From the NCBI GenBank assembly GCA_002311345.1, contig DCAA01000023.1, positions 33,900-97,899 on the forward strand: DNA of 64,000 bases. The letters are read 5' to 3'. Position 1 is the first letter of the stretch, and the number at the start of each line of letters is the position of its first letter. This DNA comes from Planctomycetes bacterium UBA1146. Lineage in GTDB: Bacteria; Planctomycetota; UBA8108; UBA1146. Shown piece after piece: positions 35,289 to 44,881 of the stretch. The position numbers and the translations under genes were made by a program. The notes under the pieces are model-generated. The model saw only the letters and a list, made by a program, of their open reading frames with translations. It was not told the DNA's origin and did not search any database.

Positions 35289-37139
35289 TTACGGCTGTGA
35301 GTCACAGCCAGTGTCGTCACTGACACAGAGTGGGAGCAGGTCTGCACTCGGATCGGGCCCATCGCTAAAGGGGCCCGGATCAGGCGGTGAATCGCCAAAC
35401 TTGAACAACCAGTTCAAGACGAAAACAGAGTCTGCAAGGTTAATGATTCCATCGTCATTGCTGTCACAAGCATCCGAGCACAGGATCGGTAATCCTGAGA
35501 ACTGGGCACCGATCCCTGTAGCAACGTCTGCAAGATCGACCTTGTCGTCACTATTGCAGTCGCCTCTCTGGAAGATTTCCTGAGGCACAACGAAAACGCT
35601 CGTATCGATCCGTTCGAAGTCTTGAACCGATCGATAGTCGATGACCACGTTGTTGTAGAGGTAGACACTACCGTTTCCGTTGATGTTGTCGCAGAAGTTG
35701 ATTTCTTGGAGTTCGTTGCACTCGGCGGTGTCATCCACGGTGACGTTGATGGTGCCGATCAAGAGATTCTCATCGGTCGGAGGTAGGGTTTGTCCCTCGA
35801 AAGGTGGCAAGGCATCGAGCAGGATCGCAAGGATCAATTCACCAGTTTCGCCATCGGAACAGTCATCGTCGACCTGATGGTTGATGTACTCGGCACCGAC
35901 CGATTGAACGATCGAGTCCTCGAGGGTGAACGTGCCTTCTTCCAGGGTGAGGTCGCAGTCATAACAGACGGTGATCGTCAAACCCTGGATTTCATCTTCG
36001 GGATCTGAGTAGTAGAAGCGGAGCAATCCAGTCTGGCCGTGGTAGGCGTAGTTTCCGACTTCTTCATCGAATTCGGTCTGGGCGGTGATGATCGTATCGT
36101 CTTCAGGAGGAGGTTCGATCGCCTGACAGGTGAAAGAACCGCTCTGAAGCGAAGGAAACAGCGAAAGTCCTCCGACCACGATCACGTTCTCCAGCGGAGG
36201 ATTTCCGATGAAACCATTGATCAGGGTCAGTGGAGTTACCAGGTCATTCTCGGGCAAGTAGATGATCTGATTGCAGCTGTATCGATAGGTAGCGATGTGA
36301 TTATCGACGCCTATCGCGATTGTCTGACCATCAAAGGGTGGTTGGAAGTCCAGCACCACTCCGATGGTGCCACCGTTCGAGTACAGGTTCGAGACCTCGA
36401 ATTCCGCGCCCACCTCTTCCGTCACAGTTCCTGAGAGGGTTATTTCTTGCAGAGTCAACTCCTCCGCTCCGTGAGCGACCGCGACGACAAAACCCTGGAC
36501 CGGTCCAGAACTATTCGAGAGCAAGATCCGGGCATCGCCAATCGCGAGGCCATCCGATGTTGCGGATGAGTCTTCAATCAAAATGGAGTCGGGTGGCGGT
36601 GGATTGATGGTCACTGTCGCGTCATTGAGAACGAGACCCTCGGCAACACCGATGGAAAGCCCGCCCTGGACGATCAAGTTGTCCAGTGGTGGTGAGTTGA
36701 ACACGCCATCCTGGAATTGAAGAGAGGTAGTGATGGGGTTCGGACTGATCATGGTGGGAGTGAAACTGAGCAGAGCGATGCTGGTGCCCGAGCCCGCTGG
36801 GATCATCTGTCCCTCGTATGGGCTGAAGGCATCGAGGATCACACCCAGGGTTAGACCTCCAGGTAAGATCTCGGCCGCGATCAGTTCGACTCCGACAGTT
36901 TCCACGTCGGTCCCTTCTACTGTGATGTTCACTACACTGAGCAAGGAGTTGTCCACCGCGATGGCGAGCACATATCCTTGCGTCCCGGTGTCACTATCGA
37001 GGCTTACCGTCGTCGATACCGACGATAGACCCTGAGTATTGGCATCCGCGATGCTGAGCGATTGCTGGGCTCCGACCGGGAAGGTCAGTGCCAGAACCGT
37101 CCACGCAGCGACGAACACCTGCCTGAGGCAGGTACCCAT
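35289..37139 (-). CDS. Large secreted protein with about three cohesin-like modules and a dockerin-like pair
   Basis: 616 residues from the ATG at 37139, preceded by GAGGAGTGGAG; the frame extends upstream but without a better start. The signal peptide is LRQVFVAAWTVLALTFPVGA with cleavage before QQSL. Three beta modules are visible, each with an xDxxPPF/YxGQ-type motif: LDAFSPYEGQMIP, LDFQPPFDGQTIA and LDALPPFEGQTLPP. Two have the SPPLDN or NPPLEN motif. The C-terminal pair is RGDCNSDDKVDLADVATGI and CDSNDDGIINLADSVFVL, then PGPFSDGPDPSADLLPLC. A possible promoter lies at 37277-37304. Confidence 0.8.
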   Translation of the reverse strand: MGTCLRQVFVAAWTVLALTFPVGAQQSLSIADANTQGLSSVSTTVSLDSDTGTQGYVLAIAVDNSLLSVVNITVEGTDVETVGVELIAAEILPGGLTLGVILDAFSPYEGQMIPAGSGTSIALLSFTPTMISPNPITTSLQFQDGVFNSPPLDNLIVQGGLSIGVAEGLVLNDATVTINPPPPDSILIEDSSATSDGLAIGDARILLSNSSGPVQGFVVAVAHGAEELTLQEITLSGTVTEEVGAEFEVSNLYSNGGTIGVVLDFQPPFDGQTIAIGVDNHIATYRYSCNQIIYLPENDLVTPLTLINGFIGNPPLENVIVVGGLSLFPSLQSGSFTCQAIEPPPEDDTIITAQTEFDEEVGNYAYHGQTGLLRFYYSDPEDEIQGLTITVCYDCDLTLEEGTFTLEDSIVQSVGAEYINHQVDDDCSDGETGELILAILLDALPPFEGQTLPPTDENLLIGTINVTVDDTAECNELQEINFCDNINGNGSVYLYNNVVIDYRSVQDFERIDTSVFVVPQEIFQRGDCNSDDKVDLADVATGIGAQFSGLPILCSDACDSNDDGIINLADSVFVLNWLFKFGDSPPDPGPFSDGPDPSADLLPLCVSDDTGCDSQP

Positions 37140-37276
37140 CTCCACTCCTCTGCCCCCTCGGGGCTCCCCGCACTTCCTCTTCCCCCCCACGGTGTGTTTC
37201 CACCGCGAGACTCTTCCCCTCCAGCCTGCTGCGGGGCAGGACGGAACGGTCCCCCCGAGACCCGGAGGGCTCTACT

Positions 37277-37304
37277 AGTTTATTGACAATGATTAACAAG
37301 TCAA
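37277..37304 (-). promoter_or_regulatory. Possible sigma-70-type promoter for gene 35289-37139
   Basis: On the minus strand TTGACT (complement of 37299-37304) is separated by 16 bp from TAAACT (complement of 37277-37282). The local sequence is AT-rich against a GC-rich background. The start codon is about 138 nt downstream, leaving a long leader. This is a pattern match only; transcription has not been shown. Confidence 0.45.
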
Positions 37305-37314
37305 TCGGATTGGA

Positions 37315-39375
37315 TTAACAATCGATATCGTCAAGGAAGGTAGGATCAGGTCCTGGAAGGGGATAGGGCGGCGGAGGAACTGCAGATCCAGTAAATAGGA
37401 ACAGTAATGTATATATGGGGTCAGATATGTCCAAACGCCCATCATCGTTGGCATCGCAGGCGTCCTGGCACGCTGGAGTGGTTCCATCGGCGTACAGCCA
37501 GGTGGCCGTGAAGATCGCATCGGCGAGGTTCAGGGAGCCACTTCCATCCGAATCACCGCGGAGGAAATCCGGGCCATCACTGACGATCAGCAGCCGGAAC
37601 AGGGTATCCGTGATGTTCCCCGCGACCACGATCTCGCTGCAGACGATCTCGAAACCTGTCACTGCATTGTTGAGGGTCGTCGGTGAGTTGCCCATCGCCG
37701 TGAGGGTCAGGTCAAAATTGAGCGGGAATCCGAAGCTGGTGAACTGGCTGACGCTTGTGATATCACCCACGTTATCGACACCACTCAGCAGAGTGCCATC
37801 GGCCATGGAGGCGATTCCACCTCCCAGGATGAGACCTGATGTCTGCGGTGGAGTGATCGTTCCCAGAGGGTTCCCTTCCGAGCCCGCCAGTGCTTCCATC
37901 CGAAGGACGGTCACCGGGTCTGATCCGCTATCAAGGAGAAGCCAGTCATCAGCAATGGAGTCATAACTGATGGCAGTCACATCTGAAGTGCTGACGGGAA
38001 AAGATGAGAGCACCACACCAGTCAAGGGTTCGACGAATGTGACCAGGCTACTGTTGACCCGGCTCACCAGCAGCAGATCCATGGTGGAGTTGTATCCAAT
38101 CCCGCGCAGATTGACCAAGCCAGTATCGATGGTGCGTTTCAGGGTCAGATTCGAGTCCAGTACCTGGATCTCACCGGAGAAGGACTCTGTTACGTAGAGA
38201 TCATCCAACTCGGCGTCATAGGCGAGATCTCTGGGCCGAACTCCCTGGAAGGGGACATATGCCACCAGTCCGCCAGGGCCATTGATGACGGTGCAGCTCG
38301 AAGAGGCGATCTCGCTGCCGACGACTCCCTGAACCAGGTATTGATACTGGGTACCGCTGGAGGTAGTGGAATCGATCCATGAACTGGCAGAACCCGGTAG
38401 TGTGTCGATGATGGCGCCGTTTCGGGTGATTCGGATCAGGTTGTAGAATCCACCTGCTCCGGGTCCACAGTTACGCCAGGTGAGGGTACTGGATCCTTCT
38501 CCATCGGTGCTACAGAAGAGGTCTGCTGGAGCTGTGACCAACGGTTGTACGACATCAATTCGCAACAGGTCAGTCGCTGTATTGGTGTAGGCATAGGAAG
38601 AATTCCCATCACGCGCGAATCCCAGGATTGCGCCATTGGTACCCTGAGGCAACGTGACATGGTTGCAGTCCAGTTGGCCCGTCGAGATGGAAACAGATAG
38701 CAATTCAGCGACAGTGGCATCGAACACATCTCCGTAGGTGAAATCGAGGAAGCCCTCGGTACCGTCCAGGCGGAATTCGATTCCAACTCCGTAACGTACG
38801 TCGTCGCCTGGGATCGGAAGGGTAGATATCACATCTCCGGTTTCCGGATCGATTTCTACAGCAACCTGGCTGACCGTATCACGAAGCCAGAGGTATCCGG
38901 TGGTGCTGTCGAAGGCCAGACCTGATGCACTCCCGTTGATGCTGAAGGGGAGTGGAGCACCGATCTGGGTTCCCTGGTCGTCCATCTGAACCAACTCGAA
39001 GGAGGTGGAGTTGAGGATCCAGAAAGTGTCGGTAGTCGGAGAGTATGCAATTCCGGAACACTGAGGCTGGAACAATGGAGCCACTGCAGGACCGACCGGA
39101 TGATCGATGATGTTGGCCAATGCGAGGGAGGGGGGAGATAGGGTGTTGTTGAAGACGCAGATTTTGCCGCTGGTGGCGTCGATGGTCCAGACCGTTCCAT
39201 CGGAGGTATTGACGGTCACATCGGAACCGCTTGGATTGACTCCGCACAGAGAGGTCTGCGCTTCGATGGAGCCATTTTGTCCCTCGATTGGTGCGCTCAG
39301 AAGAAGTGAGATGGTGCTGAACACTGCGATACGCAGTAGGTCAAATGACTGAAGTGTGGGGCACAAGTTCCTCAT
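37315..39375 (-). CDS. Large secreted beta-propeller-like protein with a dockerin-like C-terminus
   Basis: 686 residues from the ATG at 39375, preceded by GGAGAGGACTCTG; the longer frame to 39495 is unlikely. Signal peptide around LLRIAVFSTISLLLSAPIEG. Unlike its neighbours, most of the protein looks like beta-propeller repeats (PTTDTFWILNS, STTGYLWLRDT, YDAELDDLYVTESFSGEIQVL, YNSTMDLLLVSR, YDSIADDWLLLD). A fibronectin-like segment lies in the middle (APADLFCSTDGEGSSTLTW to TQYQYLVQG). The C-terminus has RGDSDGSGSLNLADAIFTA and CDANDDGRLDISDPIYTLL. It is the first gene of the five-gene minus-strand run. Confidence 0.78.
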   Translation of the reverse strand: MRNLCPTLQSFDLLRIAVFSTISLLLSAPIEGQNGSIEAQTSLCGVNPSGSDVTVNTSDGTVWTIDATSGKICVFNNTLSPPSLALANIIDHPVGPAVAPLFQPQCSGIAYSPTTDTFWILNSTSFELVQMDDQGTQIGAPLPFSINGSASGLAFDSTTGYLWLRDTVSQVAVEIDPETGDVISTLPIPGDDVRYGVGIEFRLDGTEGFLDFTYGDVFDATVAELLSVSISTGQLDCNHVTLPQGTNGAILGFARDGNSSYAYTNTATDLLRIDVVQPLVTAPADLFCSTDGEGSSTLTWRNCGPGAGGFYNLIRITRNGAIIDTLPGSASSWIDSTTSSGTQYQYLVQGVVGSEIASSSCTVINGPGGLVAYVPFQGVRPRDLAYDAELDDLYVTESFSGEIQVLDSNLTLKRTIDTGLVNLRGIGYNSTMDLLLVSRVNSSLVTFVEPLTGVVLSSFPVSTSDVTAISYDSIADDWLLLDSGSDPVTVLRMEALAGSEGNPLGTITPPQTSGLILGGGIASMADGTLLSGVDNVGDITSVSQFTSFGFPLNFDLTLTAMGNSPTTLNNAVTGFEIVCSEIVVAGNITDTLFRLLIVSDGPDFLRGDSDGSGSLNLADAIFTATWLYADGTTPACQDACDANDDGRLDISDPIYTLLFLFTGSAVPPPPYPLPGPDPTFLDDIDC

Positions 39376-39610
39376 CAGAGTCCTCTCCGGGCGGATGAAA
39401 TCCGTCCCTGAGCCACTGCTGCTGGTTGTTGGCGGGAGCCTTCGACTTCCCCCCGCGCCCCGGAGGAAAAGCCGATAAACAACCGTTTGGAGCACTCGCT
39501 GGTCAATTTACCAAAGCGCAATTACCGATACTTGGGAACCTGCCTATCCAGACAGAAATAACCCATGTAAACATAGATTGTAACGCTGGTGCTACTTGCC
39601 GCAAGTGTGA

Positions 39611-40906
39611 TCAGGGATAGATCCGATAAAGCATGCGGGGAAACGGCACACATTCCCGAACATGATCTACGCCCGATAACCAGCAGATGGTCCGCTCGAC
39701 ACCGAGACCGAATCCTCCGTGGGGAACCGAGCCATAACGCCTCAAATCGAGGTACCAGCGAAAATCTTCCTCTGACAGACCATGTTCCTGGATCCGACCG
39801 ACCAGTGAGTCCAGATCATCCTCGCGCTGGCCGCCGCCGATGATCTCGCCATAACCCTCCGGGGCCAGTACGTCGACACCCATCGCCAGACGAGAGTCCT
39901 GTGGGTCACGTTTCATATAAAAGGCCTTCACCTCCTCAGGATAGCGGTGGACCAGCACGGGAGAGTCGTACCAGGAGGAAATCACGGACTCGTCAGGAGC
40001 GCCGAGATCTCCTCCCCATTCGAAGGAGTGTCCCTCGGCGTTCATTCGTTCGACAGCTTCCGTGTAGGTGATTCTCGGGAAGGGTGACTGGACCTTCTCC
40101 AATTTCTCGATATCGCGTTCCAGGACTTCCAATTCCTCTCTGCAATGTTCGAGAACCCGTTCGACGATACGACTCAGTAGGCCTTCTATCAAACTCATCA
40201 CGTCATCGAGATCTGCGAAAGCCATCTCCGGTTCGAACATCCAGAACTCTGTCAGGTGCCGTCGCGTTTTCGACTTCTCGGCACGGAAGGTAGGCCCGAG
40301 GCAATAGACATCACCCAGAGCCATGGCGGCGGCCTCCATGTAGAGTTGTCCGCTTTGTGTCAGGTACGCCTTCTCATCTTCGAAATAGTCGACCTCAAAA
40401 AGTGTACTCGTTCCTTCACATGCGGTGGGAGTGAAGATCGGGGCATCGATGCAGGTGAATCCCCTGGCGTGCATCTCGTCGCGTATCGTCCGGATCACTT
40501 CATCACGGATGTGCATCAAGGCGACCTGTTTGCGAGAACGTAGCCACAGGTGCCGGTGGCTCAGCAGGAAGTCAGGGCCATGTTCCTGTTTCGAGATGGG
40601 ATATTCCTCCGCGATGCACAGACACTCGACAGAATTTGCGTGGATCTCCACACCACCTGGAGCACGGTCGTCTGAATTGGCAATCCCGCAGATTTCGATG
40701 GCGGATTCGTAAGGGATCTTGCCAATCTCCGTGAACTGCTGCTCGTCGAATTCGTCCCGGTTTACAACGCACTGAACGATTCCGGAGCCATCGCGCAGCA
40801 GCAAGAAGTGGAACTTCTTCGAGGAGCGGCGGTTATAGAGCCAGCCCTTGAGGACCACTTCGGCACCGGTGGCCTCAGCAAGGTCACGAACCCTGGTCCT
40901 CGTCAT
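39611..40906 (-). CDS. asnS: Asparaginyl-tRNA synthetase
   Basis: Class IIb synthetase of 431 residues that charges tRNA-Asn. The OB-fold anticodon-binding domain occupies about residues 1-105 (GWLYNRRSSKKFHFLLLRDGSG). The catalytic domain has SHRHLWLRSRKQ, FTCIDAPIFTPTACEG, GPTFRAEKSKTRRHLTEFWM and GGFGLGVERTICWLSG. The TEFWMFEPE stretch fits AsnRS better than AspRS. The ATG at 40906 has GAAAGGGGCC upstream. The gap to the secreted-protein gene on its 3' side is 235 bp and holds that gene's leader. Confidence 0.95.
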   Translation of the reverse strand: MTRTRVRDLAEATGAEVVLKGWLYNRRSSKKFHFLLLRDGSGIVQCVVNRDEFDEQQFTEIGKIPYESAIEICGIANSDDRAPGGVEIHANSVECLCIAEEYPISKQEHGPDFLLSHRHLWLRSRKQVALMHIRDEVIRTIRDEMHARGFTCIDAPIFTPTACEGTSTLFEVDYFEDEKAYLTQSGQLYMEAAAMALGDVYCLGPTFRAEKSKTRRHLTEFWMFEPEMAFADLDDVMSLIEGLLSRIVERVLEHCREELEVLERDIEKLEKVQSPFPRITYTEAVERMNAEGHSFEWGGDLGAPDESVISSWYDSPVLVHRYPEEVKAFYMKRDPQDSRLAMGVDVLAPEGYGEIIGGGQREDDLDSLVGRIQEHGLSEEDFRWYLDLRRYGSVPHGGFGLGVERTICWLSGVDHVRECVPFPRMLYRIYP

Positions 40907-40980
40907 CTGGCCCCTTTCAACAGAGCAACTGGTATTTGAAGTCTACTGGCGTGTCGATGTTGCCCCTGCAAAGTAATCCA

Positions 40981-41619
40981 TCAAGGAGCAGGCTGCTGAT
41001 ACCATCCGCCCGACTCCAGTGCTTCCAGTACCGCCAGGGGTATCGAGTCGCCTACATCTTTCCCGGCTGCCAACAGGCTTCTCAATCGGGTCGAGGAGAT
41101 GTCCTGAGATACCTCCGGAAGCGACCAGGAGTTTACCAGTCGCCATCTTTCTCCTTCGAGGAAAGGGAGGTGTTCCCTGCGCAAGACGGTTCCGGAGCCT
41201 GGGCGGTGCGCCACCACCGGGATCGCCAGGTTCCACAGTTCCTCTGCCTCTTTCCATCTTCCGATCAACCGAACGTTGTCGGAGCCGATCAGCCACAGCA
41301 AGGGTCTGCCCGGATATTGCTCGGCGAGAGCACGGACGGTATCGATGGTCCAGGAAGGCCCATCGCGTTCGAACTCGATGTCATCGCAGGTGAATTGCTC
41401 TACCTCCTGGCAGAACAACTGCGCCATCGCGAGTCGAACTTCGGCTGGAGCATGGGTGGAGTCCTTCTCATGAGGAGGCTCCTTGCAGGGGATCCACCTC
41501 ACTTCTTCGACTCCAGGAAGTTCCAGCGCCGCCTCAGCGACGGCGACGTGTCCCTGATGTAGGGGATCGAATACCCCACCCAGCAGTGCGAGGGGATTCA
41601 TCTCCTGTTGGGCACTCAT
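40981..41619 (-). CDS. nadD: Nicotinate-nucleotide adenylyltransferase
   Basis: Adenylates nicotinate mononucleotide in NAD synthesis. The 212 residues carry the nucleotidyltransferase signatures GGVFDPLHQGH near the N-terminus and ISSTRLRSLL near the C-terminus, with PCKEPPHEK and LIGSDNVRLIGRW between. I choose the ATG at 41619, preceded by AAGGAG 10 nt upstream; an ATG at 41601 and a TTG at 41640 are alternatives. asnS lies upstream of nothing shared; the two genes run in the same direction, 75 nt apart. Confidence 0.93.
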   Translation of the reverse strand: MSAQQEMNPLALLGGVFDPLHQGHVAVAEAALELPGVEEVRWIPCKEPPHEKDSTHAPAEVRLAMAQLFCQEVEQFTCDDIEFERDGPSWTIDTVRALAEQYPGRPLLWLIGSDNVRLIGRWKEAEELWNLAIPVVAHRPGSGTVLRREHLPFLEGERWRLVNSWSLPEVSQDISSTRLRSLLAAGKDVGDSIPLAVLEALESGGWYQQPAP

Positions 41620-41640
41620 CAGCCTGGCTCTCCTTGTCAA

Positions 41641-42185
41641 CTACGATGATCCGCGGTTCGTATTCTCATCAGCGCTGTCATCGGAACCCTTTCCGAAGCA
41701 GCGGTCCAGTCGGCAGTACCGAACTCCTGGGTGTTTATTTGAGAGCCTCCCTGGTCTCAGCACCGTATCCATGCTGCGTGAAGAGGAAGGTATCGACCCG
41801 ATCTGGCTATCCTCGAGGCCTGGATACGATTGCACGCAAATCCACCGCGAGTCTCGTCGAATCTTCCATTTTGATGGTAGGAAAGGTGGATCCCGAATTT
41901 CAGGTGAGACCTGTTGATATTGTATCTGAGGAAGCCATGGGGCCTTCGGTCACTTGCAGGGCTTATTGAGCAGCCTGCGGGGATTTGCATCGGTTGTCAC
42001 ACATTATCGTCAGAAGTAGAATCTGCGACTAGGCTTGAGAAATTGTTCGCTACCATCGTCGAGCAATCGTCATAACCGTGGATGTGTTGAACAGATTTGT
42101 CCAGGCAGATCGGTCACTGCAATCGTCTCTCAGGTGTCTGGAAGTTCAAATCATCGCGGGTCAAGAGGTCGCGAAGGAGCCCCAC
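41641..42185. other. 545-bp intergenic region between nadD and ald, no gene seen
   Basis: The gap separates divergently transcribed nadD and ald and should contain both promoters. Short open frames exist on both strands, but none has a recognisable product, a good ribosome-binding site or a consistent hydrophobic pattern. AT content rises around 41900-42070. I could not identify a regulator site, riboswitch or RNA gene. Confidence 0.4.
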
Positions 42186-43328
42186 ATGAAGGTGTCCATC
42201 ATCGGTGTCCCAAGAGAGATCAAGGAGCAGGAGCAGCGGGTTTCCGTGGTTCCATCCGGTGCTTTCTTGTTGACGAAGGCCGGGCACACAATGCTGGTGG
42301 AAAAGGGTGCTGGCCTCGGTAGTGGTATTTCAGATGAGGAATACATCGGTGCCGGCTGTCAGATGATCGATGACGCAGCGGAGGTCTGGGCTCGTTCCGA
42401 GATCATCGCCAAGGTCAAGGAGCCCCTTGCCGAGGAGTATCAGTTTCTCAGGTCAGATCTCGTCGTCTTTACCTTCTTCCACTTTGCGGCATCGAAACCT
42501 CTGGCCGATGCATGTCTTGATTCGGGAGTTTCCGCTGTCGCTTATGAAACCATCGAGGGGAAAAATGGTACTCTTCCTCTGCTCACGCCGATGAGCGAGG
42601 TTGCCGGGCGAATGTCGGTTCTTGCTGGGGCTCGCAATCTACAGCGTCAAAATGGGGGGCGCGGAGTGCTGCTTTCAGGAGTTCCTGGAGTGGAGCCGGG
42701 TCGAGTCGTCATTCTAGGTGGAGGAGTGGTGGGATCGAACGCTGCCAGGATGGCGGCAGGGTTGGGTGCTCGAGTGAGGATCTTCGACATCGATCTGGAG
42801 CGATTGCGCTACCTCGACGACACGATGCCCGCGAACGTCAATACCTGTTTCTCGACCCCTTTCGCCGTACACGAGGCGGTTCAGGCCGCGGATCTGGTGA
42901 TAGGAGCGGTTCTCGTGGCCGGAGACAGGGCCCCGGTTCTGGTTCCCAAGGAGTGGCTCCTGGAGATGCCCAACGGATCCGTGATCGTCGACGTGGCTGT
43001 CGATCAGGGCGGTTGCGTCGAGAGTTGCCGTCCAACCACTCACGCCGATCCAACCTACGTCATCGACGGTGTTGTACATTACTGCGTGGCGAATATGCCC
43101 GGTGCCGTGCCGAGGACCTCTACCTTTGCCCTGACCAACGCGACACAGCCTTACCTGCAAGAACTGGCGAGCGAAGGACTCGAGTTGTTCGTGAAACGCG
43201 ATCCCCATCGCGCCCAGGGTCTGAATGTCAGTGCTGGTATGGTATTTCACCGAGGCGTGAGCAAGGCATTCAAGTTACCTCTCCAACCAATCGATGATCT
43301 TCCCTCTTTCGGGGGTACTGTCCGGTGA
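42186..43328 (+). CDS. ald: Alanine dehydrogenase
   Basis: NAD-dependent interconversion of alanine and pyruvate plus ammonia. The 380 residues start at ATG 42186 after GCGAAGGAGC; a longer frame to 42078 is rejected. Signatures: VPREIKEQEQRVSVVP, EYQFLRSDLVVFTFFHFA, PMSEVAGRMSVLAGA, the Rossmann VVILGGGVVGSNAARMA, VDVAVDQGGCVE, and HYCVANMPGAVPRTSTFALTN. A GTGA overlap of 4 nt links it to the following polyprenyl synthase gene, though the functions differ. Confidence 0.96.
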   Translation: MKVSIIGVPREIKEQEQRVSVVPSGAFLLTKAGHTMLVEKGAGLGSGISDEEYIGAGCQMIDDAAEVWARSEIIAKVKEPLAEEYQFLRSDLVVFTFFHFAASKPLADACLDSGVSAVAYETIEGKNGTLPLLTPMSEVAGRMSVLAGARNLQRQNGGRGVLLSGVPGVEPGRVVILGGGVVGSNAARMAAGLGARVRIFDIDLERLRYLDDTMPANVNTCFSTPFAVHEAVQAADLVIGAVLVAGDRAPVLVPKEWLLEMPNGSVIVDVAVDQGGCVESCRPTTHADPTYVIDGVVHYCVANMPGAVPRTSTFALTNATQPYLQELASEGLELFVKRDPHRAQGLNVSAGMVFHRGVSKAFKLPLQPIDDLPSFGGTVR

Positions 43329-44350
43329 ACTTCGACAGAGGAGGGGCAACCGATATCTCGAGCGGGGACTCACAAACACTGGCGAGTTTGTACCAACTCG
43401 TTTCCGAGGATATCGCAGCCCTTCGGGAGTTTCTTCATGGAGAGTTCGCTTCCACTGAACCATTCGTGAATGAACTGCTGGAACACCTTTCCCGTTTCCA
43501 GGGTAAACAAGTGCGTCCTGCCTGTCTGTTCCTGTCCGGACGCTGCTTCGGCGAGATCGGAAACGATCACATCAAATGTGCGGCCGTTGTGGAGTTGATT
43601 CACACGGCAACGCTGGTGCACGACGATCTTCTAGATGCAGCACAGATTCGTCGTCGGGTCGAGACGATCCACTCTCGCTACGGCGATCGTGCAGCCATCC
43701 TGCTGGGTGACATCATCTATGCGCGCGGATTCGTGATCTCCACAGAGGTGGAGAATGCAGCCCGGTTGCTGGCGAATTGCACGATGGAGATCTGCATCGG
43801 AGAGATGATGCAGGTCGGTAATGCTGGGAATCTACAGCTCCTGGAGGAGCAGTACTTCGAGATCATCCATCGCAAGACAGCGATCCTCTACGGGCTCTCC
43901 TGTCGCCTGGGGGCGATGCTGGCCGGGGCTACCGAGGATCAGGCTGCCGCGATGGAACAGTTCGGCAACCAACTCGGTGTCGCCTTCCAGATCATCGATG
44001 ACTCTCTCGATGTCTTCGGTGATCAGGAGACGGTCGGCAAGTCTCTGGGGACCGATCTTGCAAACGGCAAGATGACTCTCCCCCTCATCCGACTTCGTGA
44101 TGGACTCGATGTCGAGCAGAGGGAGTCCTTGTTGAAACTGCTCGAAGGCCATCGAGAAATGGACAGGACAGAGTTCCACCACGAGGTGGTTCGCTGGCTC
44201 GATGAATTCGAGATCCTGGATGAGGTGCGAGAGAGAGCGCAGCAGGTGGTGGCGAATGCACTCAAGTCACTCCATGTAGCGGCTCCCCGGTGTGAAGCCC
44301 GTGACCAATTCGAGCAACTGGCACGCTTCGTCATCGAGCGAGAAAGGTAG
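43325..44350 (+). CDS. Trans-isoprenyl diphosphate synthase, long-chain type
   Basis: Condenses isopentenyl diphosphate units onto an allylic primer, probably making the side chain of a quinone. 341 residues. The first aspartate-rich motif is HDDLLD near residues 98-103 followed by RRR, and the second is IDDSLD near 224-229, with GKSLGTDLANGKMTLPLI between the motif and the C-terminus. Similarity to octaprenyl/heptaprenyl synthases (IspB, HepT) is clear, but chain length cannot be set. GTG 43325 overlaps the ald stop. moaC follows 9 nt later. Confidence 0.9.
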   Translation: MNFDRGGATDISSGDSQTLASLYQLVSEDIAALREFLHGEFASTEPFVNELLEHLSRFQGKQVRPACLFLSGRCFGEIGNDHIKCAAVVELIHTATLVHDDLLDAAQIRRRVETIHSRYGDRAAILLGDIIYARGFVISTEVENAARLLANCTMEICIGEMMQVGNAGNLQLLEEQYFEIIHRKTAILYGLSCRLGAMLAGATEDQAAAMEQFGNQLGVAFQIIDDSLDVFGDQETVGKSLGTDLANGKMTLPLIRLRDGLDVEQRESLLKLLEGHREMDRTEFHHEVVRWLDEFEILDEVRERAQQVVANALKSLHVAAPRCEARDQFEQLARFVIERER

Positions 44351-44359
44351 GGGGCGCCC

Positions 44360-44854
44360 ATGGCGGGTGAAGACGATATTCCACTCTCTCATACCGATGA
44401 TAAGGGGCACTCCCGGATGGTAGATGTCGGTGATAAGGAGGTCACCGACCGTCGTGCCACCGTCGAGGGCTACATCCGCATGAAGTCCACGACGCTCAAG
44501 CGAATCGTCGATGGAGATGTGGAGAAGGGAGACGTACTGGCGGTAGCACGTCTCTCAGCGGTACAGGCTGCCAAAGAGACGTCGAGATTGATTCCTCTTT
44601 GCCATCCGCTCCCGCTCGACAACGTGCACGTTGAGATAGAAGATGGTGAAGAAGATGGAATCAGCACCATCAAGATGACTGTCTCTGCTCGTGTTCAGGC
44701 GAGAACCGGGGTGGAGATGGAGGCCTTCATGGCAGTCTCGATCGGGTTGTTGACGATCTATGACATGTGCAAGGCTGTCGATCGGGGCATGGAAATCGGT
44801 CCGATTCGACTTGTGGAGAAATCGGGAGGAAGAAGCGGCGACTGGGTCCGTTGA
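44360..44854 (+). CDS. moaC: Cyclic pyranopterin monophosphate synthase
   Basis: Second step of molybdenum cofactor synthesis, forming cyclic pyranopterin phosphate with MoaA. 164 residues with SHTDDKGHSRMVDVGDKEVT, RRATVEGYIRM, LIPLCHPLPLDNV, ARTGVEMEAFMAVSIGLLTIYDM and the lysine-containing end VEKSGGRSGDW. It implies use of molybdoenzymes, although no other mo- genes are in view. The ATG at 44360 is preceded by AAAGGTAGGGGG. It sits between the isoprenyl synthase and folD on the same strand. Confidence 0.95.
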   Translation: MAGEDDIPLSHTDDKGHSRMVDVGDKEVTDRRATVEGYIRMKSTTLKRIVDGDVEKGDVLAVARLSAVQAAKETSRLIPLCHPLPLDNVHVEIEDGEEDGISTIKMTVSARVQARTGVEMEAFMAVSIGLLTIYDMCKAVDRGMEIGPIRLVEKSGGRSGDWVR

Positions 44855-44881
44855 CCGGGATATCCGGGGAGGAATCGAGCG

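Noticed and set aside
35054..37300. Multiple plus-strand ORFs opposite the secreted-protein genes
   Set aside because: They are mirror frames of the repeated beta modules and dockerin-like repeats; none has a ribosome-binding site or known motif.
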